Part shown: in pieces, positions 22,664 through 32,970 of the stretch
Layout of the letters: every line of letters starts with the position of its first letter
Position numbering within the stretch: the first letter of the stretch is position 1
Assembly: GCA_963422465.1 (NCBI GenBank)
Contig: OY730171.1
Coordinates: forward strand, 3,534,001 to 3,598,000
Direction of reading: 5' to 3'
DNA from: Lichina pygmaea
Taxonomy: Eukaryota; Ascomycota; Lichinomycetes; Lichinales; Lichinaceae
DNA length: 64,000 nucleotides
Made by a program: the position numbers and the translations under genes
Notes under the pieces: model-generated
What the model was told of the DNA's origin: nothing
Seen by the model: the letters and a program-made list of their open reading frames with translations, nothing else
The model's database searches: none

Positions 22664-24180
22664 TTGATCGGGTGATTATAGATGCCGCGATTGATCACTT
22701 GAATACAGATTTCTTGATTGACTTGTAATTTCTAGAACGGGTTCGTTCGATGAAGAGAGGAAACACCTCGCCCCTGCAACCACAAGTCAATAGTGTCGGG
22801 GAGGTAGAACAGCAACTCCAGTTGTCGACGGACACAAACCCACTCTCTTATGTGGATGTTACTTGAAGTACTATCTACCACCCACTCACTGCTCGGTACT
22901 GTACTGTACGTATGTATTCTTGTGTATATAAGCACCCGGTGGTGCTGTAGGCATGCACGGTGCTGGAGCTACAGGGCATCGGCCCGCTCAGAGAGGCGAG
23001 AGGGAGCTGTCGATCAAAGCCCCTATCTAGCTGACTAACACTGCTGACTAAGCCCGGCTCACCCCTGGCCGTTGCACGGCATCGCAAACATAGTAGTACG
23101 TAGGTGCCGCAGGCGTTGTAAGCGGCAGACATTGTAAGCGGCAGACGTTGTACGGAGTACAAGTGGCAGACACTGTACAAGTAAGTGGCAGGCACTGCAA
23201 GCGGCAGACATCACAGACATGGTAATTACCGTAAGTAATCCACAGGGAAAAAAAGATCAGAGAAGAAGGAGATCGGAAACAAGACCCAACCCGTAGAACC
23301 CGGCCCAAAAAAAAAAAAGAGAGAGAGAGAGAGAGACGACTCAGCAGATGTAGTGTACGGTACTGCAACTACTGTATGTTGTTTTCTAGCTTGGGTCCGG
23401 CTTAAGCAGGAAGCGATTACCGGACCGTACCGGTACGCGTGGAACATCACTTTCTGACTGGGGGATCAGATGCGGATGGATGTTGGCTCCTTAGTTTGGG
23501 TCAGGTACGGTACGGTACGGTAGAGATGGGGATGTTGGCTTCTGGTTTGGCTCAGGTAGAGACGGACAGCACACCTGAGCTGGGCCATGTACTGACTTTC
23601 GGTGGCTGTACATTGGTAGTGAAGTATTGCGGTGGTAGTGCAATGGACTTTATGGTTAGCGCTTGCTTGCTTGCTTGCACGCATGTGCGTCATGGTTCCC
23701 GTGGATCACGGGTCATGCGTTCTTGTTCATGGCTGTGCTTGTACTGAGGGGCATTTTCGTACCTGAGTGCAAGTAGACGCTTGAGCACGTGCTGGCATTT
23801 GAGTACTGCGCCGATAATTAAGTGAGTGCTGATACTTGAGTGATGGTGTAATGTGTTCATATTCGGTGCTGGCATGGGGATCATGTTCCGTGTGCTCTTG
23901 TCTATGGTCATGCTTGTACGGAGGGGGGATGCTGACACTTGAGTGTATATTGAGTGCTGATACTCGAGTGAGTGAGTGAGTGAGAGGGTGGATACTCATA
24001 GTGAGTTGATAGTCACACTCACACAAGTGCGTGCAGACACAAGTACAGTCCACGGTCCACGGTCCACAAACCACGGTCCACGGGCCACAGTCCACAGTCC
24101 ACGCACCAAACATGCCCACACTCACACTCCCACACCCACACCCACCGACCCAGAGTCCAAGTCCGAGCTGGAATCTCCTC
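22664..24180. other. Intergenic 1.5 kb, repeat-rich
   Basis: No credible gene. About 23095-23220 holds five or six degenerate copies of an 18-base GTAAGCGGCAGACATT unit. A-rich and (GA)n runs lie at 23307-23336. TACGG tandems occur near 23503-23522. (TGAG)n is at about 23960-23985 and a CCACRGTCCA repeat at 24050-24105, followed by a CACACCCACA run. GTAC palindromes are scattered through it. Confidence 0.6.
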
Positions 24181-25873
24181 TCACGCCGGCCGTCCCGCCT
24201 TGATCCGCTCAAAGACCCGTTTCTTGTCGAACTTGGTGTGGCTCTCGGCAAAGTCAAAGTCGCCGAGGGCGTGGATCTCCGTCGCGTCTCTGCTTGATGG
24301 TGTCGCGGCCTGTGTTGCTGTCGTCGCCGGCGCCACTTGGCCCGGGACCGGTTGGCCCGGGACCGCCCCCAGATTGGGCTCGTACTGCTGTTGCCGGTGA
24401 TGGTTCTGCTGCTGCTGATGCTGGTGTTGCTGCTGATGCTGCCCCTGACGACGATTCCGCGCCCCGGCGTACCCCTGCTGGTCTCCTTCGTTCTCCGTCG
24501 TCGTAATCGTCCGTTGACGGGCTTCTGCTCCTGCCTTCAGGTCGGCCTCGGCGCGGATCTGGCCAAACACAGACTGCTTGTCGAACTTGGACAGATTCTC
24601 GGCAAAGTCGAAATCCCCCCGCGCCTGGATCGTCGCGGCGCCCTCGTCGGCGAACTCGTGTGTGTAGTGCGCCGCCGACGCCGGCCCTCGACCTCGTCGC
24701 GGCTGTTTCTTGTTCGACGGCCGACGCGATCCTGGGGACGTCGACCGTACCTTGCCATGGCGGATAGAGCCCCCGGAAGGCTGCGTCTGGCCCTCGCCCC
24801 CGTACATCCCTCGCTCGCTGCGTGTTCTCCTGCCACCTTCCTTGTGCTGCTTGGGCTCACCAACGCCCGACGGCTCAGACACGCCGCCGGGAGGCTGCAT
24901 CCAGCCCTCGCTTCGATACCGCTCACGGCGCGACCTCCTGCTGCTCTTGTCGTTCTCCTCCTTCCCGCCAATGCTCATCGACTCGAACTCGGCGGTCACG
25001 CCTGCCTCTGACTGATCGAACGCAGCTCTAGGACGTCCAGGGTCCGGTCCCCTTGGCGGTCTTGGTGCGCCAAAGTCACGCTGAACTGCCGCCCGTGCCC
25101 TGTGCTGCCCATATCCGGCGTGATCGATTTTCCGTGGGACCCCGTTCTCGCTGCTTGCGGCTGCTTTGCGGTCTTGTCCTGCCGGGTCTTGAATATGCCC
25201 GAACCCATCCATCTTTCCAATCTCCTGCAGGATCAAAGCCCCATCGAATTGTCGTGATGTCTCGTTCGCGTCGGCGCCCATCCGGAAACCGGGGGTCCTT
25301 GACGGACCGTCGAACACCGATCGAGGCACGCTCGATGGACTTGGGTCGGCTGCACTGTTCGAGCTTGCAGGCGTTGATACTCCCTTGCCGACGCTGACGA
25401 TAGCGGGGTCGCCCAAGGGCGCTGGTGCCGAGGAGGGCGGATTTCGGGACTCGGCTGTGTGCGGCGGTCTGCTGGAGCGGGCTGCTTGGCCGTACACGGC
25501 TGCGGATGGCCCGTTGCTGTTCCTGGGGCCCGGCACCGGCTGCTGGGACGGTGGAGCATGACGTCTGTGCAAACCCTCCGGTGGCAGGATACTCGTCGCG
25601 TGCGGCAGAATCTCGACATCGCCGATGTAGGTGGTTAGAAGGTCGAAAGTCGGGAGGTTGATGCCGCTATCAAGGAAGGTGACTGGTAGCAGTGATCAGT
25701 ACCGTACCTGTCGAGTCGTCATAGAGAGCTGGAGAAGCCAGCTCTGTTCACGTCATACCGTCGTGTAATATCAGCCTGTCATCGGCAATATGAATGATAG
25801 TACCGTGGAGCTCTCTGCCTTCGGTGCCGGCGAGGGCAACCCTCACTCTGTGGCCAATAAACTCAGAGGCCAT
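24181..25873 (-). CDS. Edc3-like decapping factor, two FDF motifs, no YjeF_N
   Basis: Exons 25873-25759 and 25682-24181 give 538 residues. The N-terminus is an Edc3-type LSm domain: FIGHRVRVALAGTEGRELHG, IADDRLILHD/VTFLDSGINLP, ending GDVEIL. A long disordered Pro/Ser/Arg/Gly/Gln region follows. Two FDF motifs are present: FDFAENLSKFDKQSVFGQIR (about residue 394) and FDFAESHTKFDKKRVFERIK (about residue 512), separated by a Gln/His-rich linker. In Edc3 and Scd6 the FDF binds the helicase Dhh1/DDX6. Typical Edc3 continues into a YjeF_N dimerisation domain; here the protein stops five residues after the second FDF, and no such domain is readable downstream. It could instead be regarded as a divergent Scd6/Edc3 relative. 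P-body role inferred. Confidence 0.75.
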
Positions 25874-26962
25874 GGTAGTGGGATGTGAAGATTTATGCAG
25901 TGCATACAGTACTGTCGTGATACTGGAGACTTTTACTTCTCACCCGGGGAGTGGAGTTTCTTTGGTATCTTTTGTTTACGGTTCTAACAAGGAAGTTCGG
26001 ACTGAGGAAGCTACCTACCAATATGAAGTGATTAATTCGCAGTGTTTGCAGGGAGCTCTGGAAATTGGCACGTGCAAATGCTCGAACAATTAGGCGACTG
26101 CAGTGTGTCACGTGCATCACCCGACGGCAAGGATAAAGTTCTTGGCTACTGTATGCACTCGTCAGGGGGTCGAAGACTAAACAGCCCTCGGAGCGGAAAA
26201 ACATTACTCCGTAGGCGCACAAGTTCTTAGCGTCCTCTTGACCGCACTGCTACAGTACGCCCCTCTATGTACTTCCGTATGTACTCATCTTACCTTGGTG
26301 CCCCTCTTACTGCTTCCACGCTCCCCTCGCTTAGCATAAGTACTTCTATTTTGATGGCACTCCCTAGACGAACTAAGTGCTACTAAACTTTTGGGGGACC
26401 AGCTCACCGACCGCCCAACTCCACACCGCCGATGAAGGCCCCACGCCACTGAAAATACCATATATGACATCAAAATAAAGATCTGACTTGATTGACATAG
26501 AGCTAGGCATTAGATGCGACTAGGAAGAAGATGCGACTGAAGGATGTGTGCTGTGTAATATTTCCAGGATTTGTGAAGCTTATACCTTGCTGACATGAGG
26601 ATATACTTAGCTTTATATAGTACGGTATACCGTAGCTCGCCAAAGTGCATGTACTGATTTGCGCGGGGGCCATGGAAGTAAGGGGGGGCACCGAAGTAAA
26701 ATACTCGTACGTGCATAGAGGGGGTATTGTAGTAATTGTCCGGTGGAAGTAAGAAGGGGTAGGTGCCACGGGTGCGTGGGAGGAGCGTGGGGGAGGGGCA
26801 GTTGGGGGGAAGGGGCCCGTATCAGGTACGAGTACATAATGTCGAGGGCTTCGCCGCAGGGCCTCGTTTTCGTCATCGACTCTTTGTCGTCATCGACTAC
26901 GTACAGCAGCTCTGACGAACAACCAAAGAGACCGCGGCTGAGACCAGACTTTTCCAGCAATC
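25874..26962. other. Intergenic 1.09 kb, divergent
   Basis: Lies between the minus-strand Edc3-like gene and the plus-strand phosphoglycerate dehydrogenase gene. AT-richer than its surroundings at 26290-26650. No coding sequence recognised. Confidence 0.5.
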
Positions 26963-28818
26963 ATGGGCAGCTCTCGAAATATTCTTGTCAGCAACAACGC
27001 CTTGTCCAGGACAGTGTCAAGTAGTTACATCCCCAGCGCATCAACAGGCAGCTCATTGCCTTCGTCTCTCTTAACGCCGGTCGCCCAGAGGACCAGAGCC
27101 CCAAACCTGAAGCAATTGAAGCCCTTTGCGACCGAGGACATCAAGATCCTACTCCTTGAGAACATCAACCAGACCGGCCAAGATATCCTGACAAAGCAAG
27201 GATATCAAGTCGAATGCATCAAGTCAGCCCTGCCTGAAGATGAGCTGATCAAGAAGATACGGTGGGTAGCTGCATGGCGCCAGGTCGCAACTTGCTACGA
27301 GCCTGTGATGCTAACAGACACGGACACAGAGATGTACATGCCATCGGCATTCGGTCCAAGACCAAGTTGACTGCCCGAGTCCTTGCTGAAGCCAAGCACC
27401 TTCTTGTGATCGGCTGCTTCTGCATCGGCACGAATCAGGTTGATCTTGACTACGCGACCAAGCATGGCACTGCCGTCTTCAATTCGCCCTTCAGCAACTC
27501 GCGGAGCGTCGCCGAGCTCGTCATCGCCGAGATCATCGTCCTCGCACGCCAGCTAGGGGACCGTTCTAACGAGATGCATCAAGGCAAGTGGAACAAGGTC
27601 AGCAACGGCTGCTGGGAAGTCCGCGGGAAGACTCTCGGTTGGTGAAATCTACCGTGTTGGGGTTTATTTTTTTTCCGAGGCAGCCCCCTGAATCACCTCC
27701 ATCTTCTTTGCAGGAATTGTCGGTTACGGCCACATTGGATCTCAACTGTCGGTTCTGGCTGAGGCCATGGGCATGAGCGTTCTCTACTACGACATACTGC
27801 CCTCGATGTCTCTGGGAACGGCGACGCAGGTATCGACGCTTGAAGAACTGCTCCAGGGTTCAGACTTTGTCACCTTGCACGTGCCAGAGCTGCCTGAAAC
27901 CATGCATATGATCGGCGAAGCGCAGATGAACCAGATGCGCGATGGCAGCTACCTGATCAACGCGAGCCGAGGCCACGTCGTCCAGATCCCGGACCTCATC
28001 AACGCCATGCGAGCAGGCAAACTGGCCGGTGCAGCTCTGGATGTCTACCCGGCCGAACCGGGCGGCAACGGCAACTACTTCGCCAACGACCTCAACGCCT
28101 GGGCCGAAGACCTCCGCAGCCTCAAGAACATTATCCTGACGCCGCACATTGGCGGAAGCACGGAAGAGGCTCAGCGAGCCATCGGCGTGGAAGGTGACCA
28201 TCCGGCGATCCTTCGTTCTCCGATCTGACCTCATGGTGACCACTACGCTCTTAGTGGCCGACGCGCTCGTACGCTACCTCAACGAGGGAAGTACCCAGAC
28301 TTCGGTGAATCTGCCTGAGGTCACCCTCCGTTCCTTAACGCTCGACGAACCAAGCCACGTGCGGGTACGGTGCGCTCGATACCCACCTGCCATGTCCTCT
28401 AGAGGCTGACGAGCCTCGTACAGGTGATCTATATTCACCACAACGTGCCGGGAGTTCTGCGCAAGGGTATGTGAGCCTCGGAGAGGTCTTTTGTCTCTCC
28501 TCCTGTTGCTGACTTTTTAGTGAGCGAAGTGCTCGGTGACCACAATGTCGACAAGCAGATGACGGACAGTCGGGGTGACGTAAGCTGCACTTGCAATCGC
28601 TGTCGACAGCCAGCCCTGCAGATGCTGAGCTTTCTTGACCGATTTAGGTTGCCTATCTTATGGCGGACATCAGCAACGTCAACCAGAAGGACATCAAGGA
28701 GCTGTACGAAAATCTCGAAAGCCTTGGCTGTGAGTCCTCGACTACCGCAAGACCATGGTCTCTCGAACGACCGCTAATCGCGTACCCAGCTCGGATCCTG
28801 ACCCGGCTTCTTTACTGA
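26963..28818 (+). CDS. SER33: D-3-phosphoglycerate dehydrogenase
   Basis: First enzyme of serine synthesis (3-phosphoglycerate to 3-phosphohydroxypyruvate, NAD). Eight exons: 26963-27261, 27330-27637, 27714-28193, 28255-28364, 28424-28466, 28521-28579, 28648-28729 and 28790-28818, giving 469 residues. Motifs: IKILLLENINQTGQDILTKQ, VIGCFCIGTNQVDLDYA, NAD loop LGIVGYGHIGSQ, HVPELPETMHMI, INASRGHVVQIPDL, TPHIGG. The C-terminal ACT-like domain reads VIYIHHNVPGVLRKV and ends SRILTRLLY, as in yeast Ser3/Ser33. The gene is intron-dense at its 3' end (seven introns of 54-76 bases). Intron 2 has a less common donor, GTTGGT. The symbol is by family; Ser3 and Ser33 are not distinguishable here. Confidence 0.94.
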
Positions 28819-29479
28819 GCCGGACGTCATTCATTCTTTCCATTCGTCCTTCCACGACCGCCGTGAACATATCCCTTAACGAACACTAGACCGCAAGTGC
28901 TTCTTTACACATTTCAACCATGTATCCGTCCTGAACCCAATCCCCCTCAGCCCTTCCACTGTATCCAACAAGGCTTTCTCTGTACTACATTCGTACTCTA
29001 GCTCATTAGAACTTTGCTGAGCCGGATGCACCGCCACATGCAAAACTATCCTGCAGGTATCAGTACTGCACGTACAGTACGTACTTACTGCCCTACTGAT
29101 ACTCCACCACTACTCTGGCGTGTCTGGCTGCCATCTACATTGCGGCCAATGCGGTGTCATCACCGACCTTTCCATAGGACAGTGACCGTCGTACCGCTGA
29201 GATAGCAATTCTATCGCCGATGGTACGAGAAGGGGACTGAGTACACTACAGTACCGGTACATCCTGGAGCAGAGCTACGTACGTACCGGGGTGGCACATG
29301 AAGCATGTACATTCGTAGAGCACGCAGATATCGTTCGTGGAGCATGTGTGTAATCGACAATGCTGACAAGAGGGTGACGATGGCTCTGTTTCGATATGGA
29401 TCTTCCGCCTTTTCTTTATAATTTTTTCTTGCGAATACGACGACGAGAAGAAGAAGAAGAATGGGAAGACCATGGTCAA
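28819..29479. other. Intergenic
   Basis: No gene recognised. GTAC palindromes lie near 29060-29085 and 29250-29290. Confidence 0.5.
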
Positions 29480-30160
29480 GGCGTAGAGCATGCGGACGTG
29501 AAAATGCCAGACCTGCCAAGGCTCCAAGGCCCGAGGGCCCGAGCACGATGCGCATCCACCGGTAGATCATGCAGCCGATGTAGATGACGTACAGTACGAG
29601 GTAGGTGATGGATATAACGTTACGGTACAGGAGTACCGGTACGGAGTACCGTAATCGATCACGTGACGCTCACTATCACCCAACGCTCAATTGGTGACTA
29701 CCTCGAGAAAAACTTGAATATCTCAACTACTTTTTGTCAGAATAGTCTCAAACTTGGATGTGGTACGGTACCGTACAGGCGAGAGCCGATTGCAGAGCCG
29801 CAATGTCAGAACTCTCGAGACATCTAGAGTTTCCAGGGTGAGTCGGTGGCTCAGTATTTCGACATGGTCGCTGATTTCTCAGCTTACCGAGTGTACTACT
29901 GTATGATAACGTTATATCCATCATCCACCTCGTACGACGAGTAGAACCTGCTGGCGACAAGTCAGATGATCGTGTTCCAGGCCGTGCTCGACGTGATGTT
30001 GATGAGCGCCGGCAGGACGTTGAAGACAACCGAGAAGCCGATGGCCCATGGCCGTCTGTCGGTCGATATAGAGAACACCCCCCACCCCCCGGGCGTCAAC
30101 GCATCCGTCCGGATCTTATCCCAAGTGACATTGTACTCGCACATGGCCAAAGCAGTCAAC
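29480..30160 (-). pseudogene. Broken membrane-protein gene split by a DNA transposon
   Basis: On the minus strand 30144-29965 reads MCEYNVTWDKIRTDALTPGG and a hydrophobic segment AIGFSVVFNVLPALINITSS. A TGA follows at 29964-29962, after which the frame stays open through YEVDDGYNVI to the insertion at 29906. On the far side of the insertion the frame resumes as SITYLVLYVIYIGCMIYRWM, again membrane-like, then drifts into an unsupported frame (near 29520 an alternative frame, VWHFHVRMLYALTMV, looks more protein-like). Removing the insert and one copy of the target duplication restores an open frame across the site. So this looks like a membrane-protein gene disabled by a stop, an insertion and probably a frameshift. 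Family not recognised. Confidence 0.45.
29623..29906. mobile_element. hAT-like non-autonomous DNA element (MITE), about 284 bp
   Basis: Flanked by a direct repeat TAACGTTA at 29615-29622 and 29907-29914 (9 bases if the shared A before each is counted). The element's ends are imperfect inverted repeats: CGGTACAGGAGTAC at the left against TCATACAGTAGTAC read inward from the right, agreeing at 10 of 11 positions in the TACAGNAGTAC core. No coding capacity. An 8-base duplication with short terminal repeats is typical of the hAT superfamily; a 9-base one would suit Mutator-like elements. The host site is itself a 50-base near-perfect palindrome, cut at its centre. Confidence 0.65.
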
Positions 30161-30759
30161 TGAGAGCGTCGCCCTCACAAGATCGGAAGTGACGTGCGAG
30201 AGAAGACGTTCTTACGTACGATACGTACTGTAAGAGGGAACCCGCAAGCGCACCTTGAAGTCATATCAGCACGTTACATACTTCATGGCCTGTGTTGGCT
30301 GCTGCCCAGCTCCCGTGCTGCTGACCGCTTGAGAAACTGGTGCAGCTCTCCTGTTTCCGCTGGCCAAGTTCACGGCTATGGAACTCTGTGACGACGCCAC
30401 TGCCGTCCGGTCAACGTCGCTCAACTGCCTCGCCGGCATCAAGCGGCCGAGTCGCTACCGTACGGTACGACGGCTCGGGACGCCACTCCAGTCAGGGATC
30501 GAATCTAACTGTTTTGGGTATGGCACTCTTCCCTCTAACCCGGCTTGCCCTGCGCAACGCTTTGACATCCGTTTGGCCCCCGCTCCTTGGGCTGATATTA
30601 CGTACTCTTCATGGGGAAAGCAAAAGTGCAAGAGGGAGAAGAAGCGACCGAGAGACGCAGCTTCACATTGCACTCCTCGTCGGCCCGCATCCTCTGCTGC
30701 TCTACCCTCAGATCGTCACCATCATCCCACCAGTGAGGTTCCAACTCCCAACATTCGCA
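30161..30759. other. Intergenic
   Basis: No independent gene recognised. The frame of the acetyltransferase stays open upstream of its chosen ATG but without conserved sequence. Confidence 0.45.
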
Positions 30760-31611
30760 ATGGGTGTGCGAGTCGAGAAAGCCACGGAGGCGGACATACC
30801 CCGGTTGATAGCCGTGCGACACGACACCTTCAGGGACGAGCCCTTCCACGATGCCACGTATCCAGGTGGCCACAGCCCCGAGATTCGTGCTAAGACAGTC
30901 GAGCGCACGATCAAGGAGATGCGCTCGACACCGTACCTGCACGTGATCAAGGGCGTCGACGTCTACTCGGGCGCCATCATGGCCCTCGCGAAGTGCGAGT
31001 TTTACGAAAAGGAACGGCCCGAGTCCGAGTGGAAGAAGCCTCTTGATGTCAGCTTCGTCGAGCCACAATACAGGGAGAAGGCCCTGATGTTCCTGGAGCC
31101 GATGCATGCAGTTAGACGCAAAGTTTGGGAGGGGAAACCTTACATACGTGAACTTTCCCCCTTTTCGGGAACGATCAATCTTCTCTGACTATATCCTATC
31201 GCTTGAAGTCCTCGGTTTCCCGAGTGATCAATTGCCTTCTTCTTTCTCTTCTTCTTCTTCTTCTTCTTCTTCTCCTTCCAGCCCATCCAATATAACTCTA
31301 ACGACCTAATCTGGGAAAGAAAAACAATGATCGCGATGCCGTGCTGTCACCCGGACTGGCAACGCCGCGGAGCTGGCTCGGCCTTGGTTCAATGGGGCGT
31401 CGACCAAGCCAAGCAACTCGGTCTACCAGCATACGTCGAGGCCACCGTGGAGGGGCAGCTGTTGTACGAAAAGAATGGGTTCAAGCCCGTCGACGCGGTC
31501 GTCGTCCGTAAAGAGCGTACCGGGCGACCCGAAGATGTTGTCTACGTCACGCTCATTCACGACGGTGGCTCCGGAACCAATCCGCAGACCGGCGGCGAGG
31601 AGAAGGACTGA
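30760..31611 (+). CDS. GNAT-family N-acetyltransferase
   Basis: Acetyl-CoA-dependent acetyltransferase-like protein. The 5' exon starts MGVRVEKATEADIPRLIAVR (30760) and runs to GKPYI at about 31146. The 3' exon holds the acetyl-CoA signature HPDWQRRGAGSALVQWGVDQ and the motif B region QLLYEKNGFKPVDAVVV, ending at 31611. Between them lies a TTC-rich intron (about 31148-31310). The obvious donor (GTGAAC at 31148) and the available AG acceptors do not join in phase: one base is out. Either a tiny exon is hidden, an unusual site is used, or the copy carries an indel. Substrate unknown. Confidence 0.7.
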
Positions 31612-32970
31612 CTTTGTACAAGAGATGGACACAAGGATATTCAGAAGGGCTGTCGTGGTTAGCATATCTGCGTCATCTGGAATAAGGCAAACAAATTTAT
31701 GACGATGAAATCAGATTTGAATCTAGCTGTGATTGACTCAAGGGTAATTAGCTGGAGGTACAGTGGCCAATCGCAGGAAAAACAAAATGTTAGACCCAGG
31801 AGAAGGATAGCAAGTATGTGTGGATGTGGATATGTGTTGATTCAACATGATCAGGAACTGTACTACTATAGAGCTAAAGCTACAAGGCATGCGAACTAGT
31901 GTAGGAAGCTGTGACACATTGTCCTTTCACCAGCCACTGAGGGCTATCGTACTTACCGGTAATGTAGCACACAACAGGCCAAAGTAGACGACAGTATTCA
32001 GGCTCAAAACAGTCTGGCTTGGGTAGTTCAGAGTCTACTCGAGGATTCACTCACAAGTCGAACAGAACAGGTTAGCTTTCATTGCTGTTTGATCAACGGG
32101 GTCTGATACAATACCAGTACAGAGTACAGTACTATCAGTGCTTTTCGTGCGCCAACTTCTTTCTGGCTAGTTTGGAGCCTCTGCAGCCACTGTAGCTTTT
32201 TAGGCTGGGAGATTGTGAGAGAGCTTGGCTAGCTTCTGATAGAAGCTAGGTGGGCGGTAGGACAGCGAGGATATATGGTGGGAGAATCTCCTTCTTCCAG
32301 AGCTGTCGGCGAAGTTTTCAGAGAGAATTGAGCAGATATTGAGCCTGTGTGGCTTGTGTCCCAGTGGTTTTAAGGGAACTTGGTCTTTGTGCGCGTGGTG
32401 ACCTCGAGTCAAGGACATCTTTTGAGGCCCGCCTAAACTCCTGATAGGCCAGCTGTGAGAGGGAGGTGCGTTCTAGGCTACACCTCTTGGGGTTCTACAG
32501 AGCAGTGTGACGATACAGAAAAAAAGGAGAAGGTTCTTTGGGCTCTAGGAGCATTTCTACTAGGCACAAGAGACGAGGTCGGGGCAGGGCCGCAGGGCGC
32601 CTGCTGGCAGATCAGTTGATTGATTGATCGCCGAGGATCCTACTCGTAAATTCTCAGAGTGCTGGACCAGCAAGTAGATATGTGGTAAGAACTTTTGCTC
32701 CATCCCGCAAATTAGTGCGATACCATAGTACAAAACGAAACCACAGTCGCTGAAGTACCGTACGGAGTAGTTACGTACCGACGCGTGCAGATGCTCTCTG
32801 AGAATTCAACCTCAAAGCGTAGGTGATTGACTTAAGAGTTTTGATAATACTGTAACAAGCTTACCTAACACTCCTAACCACGTGCTAAGTTACCTCATAC
32901 GGCATCTTTACTCCGTACTCCGTACGTTACGTACGTACTCCTACCATTCTCCGCTCCTCGCCCACCAACC
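31612..32970. other. Intergenic 1.36 kb
   Basis: No gene recognised on either strand. GTAC palindromes lie at 32755-32780 and 32905-32940, just before the F-box start codon. No clear transposon ends. Confidence 0.5.

Noticed and set aside
22664-24180. Missing YjeF_N exon of the Edc3-like gene
   Set aside because: Read on the minus strand in all frames; only simple-repeat peptides, nothing like the YjeF_N nucleotide-binding fold.
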